Assembly (NCBI GenBank): GCA_037976565.1
Contig: CP137674.1
Span: forward strand, 6,863,789 to 6,927,788
Length of the DNA: 64,000 nucleotides
Origin: Mesocentrotus franciscanus
Taxonomy: Eukaryota; Echinodermata; Echinoidea; Camarodonta; Strongylocentrotidae
Reading direction: 5' to 3'
Shown here: piece after piece, positions 56,185 through 64,000 of the stretch
How the letters are laid out: the number at the start of each line of letters is the position of its first letter
How positions within the stretch are numbered: the first letter of the stretch is position 1
Notes under the pieces: generated by a model
The model's database searches: none
The model's input: only the letters and a program-made list of their open reading frames with translations
Told to the model about the DNA's origin: nothing
Made by a program: the position numbers and the translations under genes

Positions 56185-57648
56185 TGTGCTTATCTTAGAT
56201 GTATATCAAACAGTTGCCAATTTGAGAAATGTCATGGAATTTAGATGCAATAAAAAAAATTAATGTGCAAATGAACGCTCTACCCTTAACCCATCTTATC
56301 CAAGCGATTATAGAGTGCATGCTTATTCTACTGCAAGATATCTTTCAATCAACCACTGCATATTGCTGTACATTGCTATGCTCCACAAACAAAACAATCA
56401 GGCTTCCAACTTCAGTGAGGGGAAATTTTGGCTGGAAAAACTGTTTTATTATTGGTGTTACTTCTTTTGTCCTTTTATGAGGACAGTCTCTCAAGTGGGA
56501 GAGAGTCTCTCCATTTTGCTGTGCACCTCTACTGTGTGTAACGGTTGGATGGAAGGCCAGACTTTTTCATCAACATCATCAGTTTCAAACACATCTAAAG
56601 TACGCTTTTTAATATAAACCTTAATATAAGGCAAGTGGTGATGATCAGGCATGCAATTTCATCTTCGGAACAAAATCCTCTTTTAGAAGCGATGGATGCA
56701 TGTTTCATCCACTTCAGTTCCCTGCAACTCAACCCTGTGATATATACAACGTGAATTTCTTTTTTTTATTATTTGAATACAGTGTGCCTGCTACTGTGTC
56801 ACATTAATTCAACTTTAACAAATTCGCCAGTGCAGAAACATCCTGATCAGGTCTAGACTCCAATCCTGAGGCAGTTTATCTAGTGATCAGTGACCTTTAA
56901 ACTCGCTGCTACGAGGCTACTCATTACAGAAAATATTACCTATTGTCCAAATTGACAGAGCTATGTCTTTGCAGTATCCCAGGGGTCAATTTGAGAGAAC
57001 CAAGGTAGATTTGCGGGTTGAAAGTATGCACTGATATACATGTATATCTATTGGTCTAAACTGAGTACATTTGGGCCTTTTGACATCCCCGGGGAGGGGG
57101 AAAGCGAAAAAGCATTGACATGTTTATTACCCTTCTCCGGAGAATTCACCCTTGGTAGTTTTTCTGATGTCAGCAACAAGGGTTTTATCCACTGGAAAGA
57201 TCCCTGCCTGCTACTCAGTACTGATCAAAACAATTCTGCTTTACTTCTAGAAGGCTGGATAACTTACTGGACGGATACCACATCAAAGAATCTGCATGGT
57301 CACCTTGTGCAGATGTTTCCTGTTTACTTCAATGATAAAATGTGTACCTAACTAGGAGAGTCAGCATTACTTGTGTTGCTTTGCTTCTGGTTCCCTGTGT
57401 AGTCCAACATGTAGGGCAAGTGGTGACGACGAGTCTCCGTCAAGCATAAAAATTCAAGAGGACTGTTACCACATCTAAACCATTACCAGTAGGCCAATTG
57501 GTGACAATCGATCCCTCAGACATTACATTTCAAGCAGACGGAGTCCACATTCAAGAACCTGCAAGGTAACAATGAGGCACAGATTCCTGATTCCTTCAGT
57601 AGACTTCAGTAGACTAACAGGCAACACACATATCTGTGATGCAAGGTA
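56185..57648. other. 3' flank of the CCDC24-like gene, with diverged short duplications
   Basis: No gene recognised. Segments around 57275-57340 and 57536-57602 resemble each other (ACGGATACCACATCAAAGAA against ACGGAGTCCACATTCAAGAA, then a CAGATGTTTCCTG / CAGATTCCTG part). GGCAAGTGGTGA-like words recur at 56629, 57415 and 57492. A minus-strand frame near 56600-56500 (DVFETDDVDEKVW) is open but has no clear splice partners. Confidence 0.4.
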
Positions 57649-60600
57649 TCACCTGCTTTGCTTGGCATCAAGCACCCTGTGTCTGAACCTCCCTGATCCT
57701 CCACTCTCAGACCGCCCGGCAGGAGGCCTTGCCGAAGACGGCGGCGACGGTTGCATCCTCGTCGGCGAATCTGGCCCTCCACCACGCAAGCTCGAGATTG
57801 GGGACCTTGGCTTATTAGACAGTTCAGTCCTAGACTGTATAGATGTCTTAGTGCCACCCCTGGCTGTTCTATTTGAGTTTGTTTCTGTGGAGAGATGCGT
57901 ATCGCTGGCACGGCGTGACGGTGGAAGATGGGATGTGGGGAGCTTGTGGACTGCTTTGACAGGCGCAGCTCTTCCAGCGTTGCCAGCAGAAGGAGGGGGC
58001 GATGGACGGAACTTGGCACTCCCAGGAATTGTTGGACTAAGAGGACTTGGAAGTCTCCGGCTACTATGACAAAATGATATTATTTAAGGCAAAGTGAGAT
58101 AGAATCCTAGTTTAAAAACTTCCAATTTCTTTCTGAAGAGAGGATTCTGTATTATGCGATAATTTGGCATTTTCCCCCACCCAAAACTATAGGGTATACA
58201 AGGAAAACAAAGAGATAGTTACCCTGGTCAAAAATTTACATACACACAACAAAAGTTTTGATGCTGATTTTCGGAGTGTAGTATCAAAAACCATGTAAAC
58301 ATCAAAAACCCTGTGAACATGTGGTTGCTCTAAGACCAAACAATAAGTTGAATTTTAGTTAAATTGCAATTGAACTTTTCATATTAAACTAACCCTACCA
58401 CTGAAAGAAGGGTAGAAGTTAGCTTCAAGCATATGTAAATATAAATATGCGGTGTCATTGATGTAATATGATACAGAAGGTAAAATTCTAATATACATTT
58501 TACAATTAAATTTGTAGGACTTACTTGGGTGAGTTTGGCAAGCTTCTGTTTCGTGTCTTCACAGAATTCATGACACTGATAGAGGTCGGGGGAGGGGCAC
58601 TCTGGACCTCCTTCTCCAGTTTCTTTCTCTCCTCCTTCAATTCTAGAAAATAGAATAAAACAACAAAATCAAGAGAATGAGTCTCAATAAAGACACTTTA
58701 GGTGGAAGTGCCGAGGTATAGCGATTCATTCACTGAACTTTCAAACAAATGGTTGAGCTCCAAAATAAGTGAAGTATAGCCTTATATTAACATATCAGGG
58801 AGGTGGATTTGGAAGACCAAAATGATTTTTGAGGTCGGAACTATGCATTGACACATTCATTAACCTTGTTGGTAGAAATGTCACCATGTGGGGGGGGGAT
58901 GGGGATTTGCCCTTGGCATGTTTTTGTATGAAGACCCCCACACTTGGTACACGTATTAGCACTAAAAGGCACATCCTGATATAAAGCATGGAATTTCTTT
59001 GGGGGTTATAAAGTGTAAAGGAATGTCACCCATGCGCATGAAAGGTCCTATGCGTTTCTCTTACAAAGCTCTGTGTTATAAGATACAGAAATTCTACGTC
59101 ATGTCTAATCGAGACTTAAGGGTGCACTGAAGAAAACCATGTGTGTACATCTTTTTATCTAGTGGTTGGTTCCTTACCTTGTATTGAAGGCTCTCTGATG
59201 ACTATTGACATTCTAGACTGGCTCCTGTAATCACTCTCATCTTCAAGGCATTCCTGGAGGAACACGGTATCCTTGAGAAGCTGGGAGATCTCATCCTCTA
59301 ACATGGATCTACATGTACAGAGGAAAGAGAGAAATGTCAGATGAAGCAATGAAGCAAAAGCTAGTGTTGCGCATGTAGTTAGAAAACCAGCAATCTTCCC
59401 CTTTTCACTATCTTTCTTAGCAAGCCACTCTTTTCCTATCATACTTATTTCTTAGTTACAAAGAGGGCAGCAAACACATCGAGCTTCATGCTTAGGCTAT
59501 AGCCCTCCAATATCATGTTTATCTGATTCATGTTCCGGTAATTGATTATAAATGCATTTAGAATGTAACTGATTGTTTTTTCTTTTATCTTTTATATACA
59601 TGTACTGTACTGCAAAAAAAAATGGATCATTGTCACATTAATGTGCATGAATATGTATGTTAGAATAGATAATATAGTAATCAGTAAAGCAAAGCAAATC
59701 AAAATCAAATTGAATTTTAAAAAAAATCAAATAACCTTGATAAAAGTCTCTTTCAGACATGATGCTTTACATAAACATGATTATAAATTATAATGCCCCT
59801 GCAAAATTTTGCATGTAATTGGAGTCAAGGGGCAACATTTGTTTGTGGTAAAAAAAATACAGCTTCGTGCAATAATGGCACCAATGCTTCAATACAACTA
59901 ACACTTGTAATATACTGGTGTCCATTTTAAAAAGATTGTGGTTTCCACTTTCTCAATATGTCCCAACGTCAACAGTAATAGCAAAAGGCAAATGAGCCTA
60001 CCTGAGTTGGTTGGTCACCTCATCTATCCGTAGTATGTTGAGTTGGTCTTTGACAGAGTCCACCTGGTCACTCACCGTAGAGGTGGCTGACATTCTGAGA
60101 ATGATCAAGATTTTGAGAAAGATGTTTAAAAGTCAAAGCCGAATGAACCCATTGACGACTGAAGTATCTATTTCCATTTTTTTCATGAAGAATTTTGAAT
60201 GGGATGTCAGCCCCTCTCTGCAGTTCTAGAAGAATAAATGGGGGGGGGCCTTTGAGGACTTGAGTACTTGCAATCATTTTCTACACGTGCCTAACTTAAA
60301 TTCATTTATAATCAAGCAAAATTGGAGAAGGGGCTTATAAGCCCCCAAGCCGCCCTCTAAAACCGCTACTGTCCCCCATCCCCTTCAATGGCAACCCTGG
60401 AGATTACACCTGACTTACCCATCGCTATCACTGCTTGGTGTCATTCTCATAGGAGTCTCTCTTCCATCTCTACTGCTCATGGAGCTGCCAGGCCTCTGGA
60501 GGGTCATTCCTGGACTAGTATCTACAAACAGACCAAAGAATCATTATAACAATATATTTATTCAATCTACTTCATCATGCCTGGCTTTCGAGATAATGCA

Positions 60601-63600
60601 ATTATAAAATCAGTGTAATTATACAACCATTCACTGACTAGGAAAGGGTATTTTTTCATCCCATACTGCAAAACCAAAATAATTTCTGTGCATATGAAAG
60701 GGCTCTACACCAACCTCTGTTATTTTGTTTTTTCTTTTTCTGTAATGTTTTTTTTTTTGGGGGGGGAGGTCTGGATTTTTAGTGTGTGTATGCATGAGCA
60801 CTATATTAAAATGATGGGTGCCCTTACATGTATATCCCAGGTGCCTGTTAATGCCAAGCCTTGCATATACACTTTTTGTGAATTTAAGGAGTGATTCCGA
60901 TTCTTAAAAGTTCTATGCTGCAAAATAATTGAATCACAACAAATAAATGCAGCTTTTGCATTACGCTATAGTTTTTTGCAATCCCACTTCTTTACAAACC
61001 TTGAAGGTTTCTGATTTTACAGTATTTTTTGTGCTACTAGGAACAAGGTCATAATTTTAAGAATGTTCAAAAATGACGATAGGATCTATCTTTTTGGTGT
61101 TCCACACAATTTGAATAATAAACATAAATTCATAAAGACATTTTCAAGAAAAGCAAACATAATATTTTGGAATTTATGTTCATGGTAATTAACTACAATT
61201 AAACATTTTCACACTTTTGATATTACAAGCGCAACCAGGAAGAGGATATAAACAAGATTACAACAAAAATAGGTGTGCTTTTGCTTCTTACTTCCTGGCA
61301 GTTCATCACTGATGTAATCCAGGACATCACTGTTGTGCCTTGATAGGAGTCCATCCACGTCTCTGTAATGAAATAAACATAAAGGCTTGTTATGGCAGAT
61401 ATGGCCCAGTAAACTGCCTCCAAACAAAAATGCTGCTTTTTTATAACAAGTAAATAAATGACAACTGCGAGCAACAATGGTACTGCAGGTATTCACTGAG
61501 CTCTGTGTTATAAGATTCAGAAATGTGAATGGAATTACATTTTACGTCATCATTTTTTTTTAAACGCCACGGTTTTGCTGCGTCAAATCTGAACGAGGCT
61601 TAATTCATAGAGGATTCTTTGAACTACATGTACATGTGTATGTGTATCGGGTATTGTTATTAAAATGCACAGTCTATCTACACAATCAATCTGTTTTACT
61701 GTACAGCATTGCACCACAGCTCTACTCTTATCAAAGCACAGGAGATGGATCATTTCACATACATACATATTTTTTACACTGTGATAGAAGAAGAAAAAGT
61801 TCCCTTGTCTTTTCCAAGCTTTTCAAAACTTATATACTTTTTTAAAGATTTATGCTGAATTTGAAGGCAAGGAAAGACTTCCCAAATGTTCAAACAGTAC
61901 CAGTAAGAATACAAATAACCGTTATCAGAGGAACATTAAACGGCTTGAATACTGGATATAAAATGCACTGTACTTTGCCCTTGTGAAAGATTAGCCCTTG
62001 CAATGAAATCTTCTACTACTGTTATTTGATTTAAGTCTTATACTACTTCTCTGGCTCTTATGCATCTTCAATCATTTTTCTTCCTTTTTTGTTTATTGAA
62101 AGAAAATATCTTGTAAAAACAGTCCAAAGGCAGTACAAACTAAGATCACATAGTTTCATTGTTCAAAATCATATAAAAAGAATCCAACAAATTCACCAAA
62201 ATTGACAAAAAAATAAAATTGGGATTAGAAAAAGAAGAATTGTTCTACATATTGCATTATAAATTGATAATGGTGCTCTGCTCTCCCCCAATACCCCCAT
62301 GAAACACCTTCTAAGGGGTCTTTGGTTGGCTGAAAAGTATCCACCCCCTTCACAATCCCATCCAATTTCTTACCTGCCCTCTTCCTTCGCCTTCTCCCTT
62401 ACACTCTCCAGCAGCATTCTGATGTGAGTCTTAAGGTTATCTCTCATCCCAGGGGGTTCTGGAAGAACATTGACGGGGGACGCTGGGATGTCTTCTTCCG
62501 TCTCTGCCCGATAGTCCTGCCATATGCTTAGCAGATTATCAACCTGAAAAAGTTGAATGGCAAGTAATTATAACTATATAAACTACATTTTACTGCTGAT
62601 GATCTTATCAGTGTACATCAAAATAATATTATTAATGTTATTCATTAAGTTTGGCAAAATCTATAAATCTCATGAAAATATGATTCTTTATCCCATAACA
62701 TTTATAAGGCAGATGTCCATTTCAACCAGCCTAGAAAATAAGAACATACACGTTACATAACTCCACCCAGTTGTAAATGGGTACCTGATACCCTTTAGCT
62801 CTAGTTACTTTGGCAGCTCGGCTACAACCAGGGTAATATCATGTACAGCGCCATGAGCATCAGAGTCTGGCGGATACCGGCGCTATATAAATGTCCATAT
62901 TATTATTATCAACAGCTTCAAGATTGAAAGTCACTTATCATTGGTCAATTAATGGCACATGAACATGAATTTAAGAGTACTGATCACAAAGCAATGATGC
63001 ACTCATATTCTGAACATCATGCAGTATATAGATGTATGTAGTATATATAGTGTTATCCATGAATGAGCATTAATTTTTACACATAAAAAAACAAAACCAT
63101 GCAATATGTAGTTGAAATACTTAAAGTGTTGCTCAGAGGGCCTACTTCAGGAGAACTTTAGAAATTAATACTGTACTGTTTGCAGATTCAGTGAGATAAT
63201 GATCATTCTTGTGTATGATTAAAACATTGTTAAATGACAAATTACACACAAAAATATTCATATTATTCAAACAATTACTCAAGAAACAAGGAACATCAGG
63301 GATTCTATTTTTAATGGTGTTTGAAAAGCTAAAAGCAATATTATTCTAGAAACTTTTAATTTTTTTTTTCAATTAAATATTCAGTATGGTATCTACTGAT
63401 CAAATATGTGTAAAAGCAACTACCAGACTGGTAAGGGGGTTTTCCCCAGAGTAGAGAAAAAAAATCATTATTACCTCTTCATGCAGTTCCAGACTCTGCT
63501 CGACAAGGGAAGAGCCGAGAATATCTCTGATGTCTGGCCTTTCTCCAGGTGACACCAACTCCTCAACCAAGCGCCACAGGGAGAGCGGCTTCTCATAAGC

Positions 63601-63630
63601 CCCCATCATGTTAGCATTCATATCTTCCAT
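57649..63630 (-). CDS. CCDC24: CCDC24-like coiled-coil protein, 418 aa, eight exons
   Basis: Exons (5' to 3'): 63475-63630, 62374-62543, 61292-61362, 60419-60521, 60002-60094, 59178-59308, 58525-58642, 57649-58063. Every junction has GT-AG borders and the phases join without a break, for a total of 1257 bases including TGA. Exon 1 carries [18 protein letters not shown] and [17 protein letters not shown], and residues ~175-250 carry [18 protein letters not shown] and [15 protein letters not shown], then [14 protein letters not shown]. All three blocks correspond, in order, to blocks of vertebrate CCDC24 as I remember it. The protein has a short predicted coiled coil in the middle and a Ser/Pro/Arg-rich, disordered C-terminus. 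The molecular function of CCDC24 is unknown; links to cilia are speculative. The Met at 63630 is chosen as the last before the homologous block; in-frame Mets exist upstream to 63666. Confidence 0.87.
62755..62905 (+). repeat. SINE 3' fragment in intron 1 of the CCDC24-like gene
   Basis: CAGTTGTAAATGGGTACCTG, then GCAGCTCGGCTAC, AGCGCCATGAGC and CCGGCGCTATATAAATG before an ATT tail match the body and tail of the tRNA-derived SINE family; the tRNA head is missing. Confidence 0.75.
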
Positions 63631-64000
63631 GTCTGAACATCTCTGATGCATGCATGAACAAGTCAATATGTTGCTTGTGCATACAGATAGGGCATGTTCA
63701 GACAGCTGTTTTGGTGAAAGTTGGTGTGTTCACACTTTGACAATGTTTCCAGTGAAATGAATATAGACTACCATCTTATGTATTTTGTAACCTGGAACAG
63801 TAGTTGATTTTGCTATACGTGCTGCTGAAATGGCCACTTGGAAAGCTGGAGGCTACCATGAATTGAAACCTGCATATAACAATAGAGAAACAAATAGTTA
63901 CTTTTCATTTATCATAGACCCTTGGCCCTTGCTGGCCCCCTTTCTACGCACATGCACAAATGCGCAATTCTGGTAGACACAAAACATAAACATGCAACAA
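63631..64000 (-). other. 5' flank of the CCDC24-like gene
   Basis: Upstream of the first coding exon; it should contain the leader and promoter, but I recognise no motif. A possible acceptor (CATGCATCAG) near 63645 means there may be an upstream non-coding exon. Confidence 0.35.

Noticed and set aside
56500..56610. Minus-strand exon resembling the N-terminus of dynactin subunit 2 (DVFETDDVDEK)
   Set aside because: The resemblance is under ten residues, and I found no partner exons with matching phase.
57572..58069. 165-codon + strand open frame
   Set aside because: It is the antisense shadow of the last exon of the CCDC24-like gene.

Overview
The window is nuclear DNA of a marine invertebrate deuterostome, most likely an echinoderm and possibly a sea urchin. 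The reasons are split genes with GT-AG introns of a few hundred to a few thousand bases, an adhesion GPCR, a CCDC24 orthologue, tRNA-derived SINEs, and a very high load of short inverted-repeat elements. The species is an inference. A 500-N assembly gap lies at 14621-15120.

Layout. Bases 1-4414 hold most of a decayed Ty3/Gypsy-like LTR retrotransposon on the + strand, cut by the window start. It has gag zinc knuckles, protease, reverse transcriptase, RNase H and integrase, with several frame breaks. From about 4.9 to 13.4 kb there are nested repeats: an array of ~0.4 kb units carrying a hAT-type MITE and a TA-flanked element, the latter itself carrying a TTAA-flanked element, followed by a minisatellite built on a TTCATAATTCCGAA motif. 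From 15.2 to 23.0 kb (+) lies the 3' part of an adhesion GPCR gene (hormone-receptor-like, GAIN, GPS, seven membrane segments, Thr/Asp-rich tail), with two apparent single-base frame breaks. From 23.2 to 24.9 kb are tRNA-derived repeats. From 26.9 to 28.7 kb (-) is a thiosulfate/mercaptopyruvate sulfurtransferase-like gene with damaged N-terminal coding sequence. A more decayed copy lies at 34.6-35.4 kb (-). At 36.2-38.5 kb (+) is an intact two-exon P-loop sulfotransferase-like gene. At 47.4-49.9 kb (+) is a two-exon gene for a disordered basic protein of unknown function, with a TTAA element in its intron, an in-frame upstream mini-ORF, and a degenerate intronless partial copy just downstream. 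At 57.6-63.6 kb (-) is an eight-exon gene whose joined phases are consistent throughout and whose product matches CCDC24. The remaining stretches hold microsatellites, SINE pieces and at least eight foldback MITEs.

The genes do not form a pathway or operon; this is a normal metazoan neighbourhood of unrelated genes separated by transposon-derived DNA. I found no new multi-gene system. The most interesting points are the three-level nested insertion with target duplications intact at the two inner levels, the related minisatellites at two loci in opposite orientation, the paired hairpins at 53.7-53.9 kb, the duplicated-start mini-ORF and intronless partial copy of the 47.4 kb gene, and the single-base frame breaks, which may be assembly errors.
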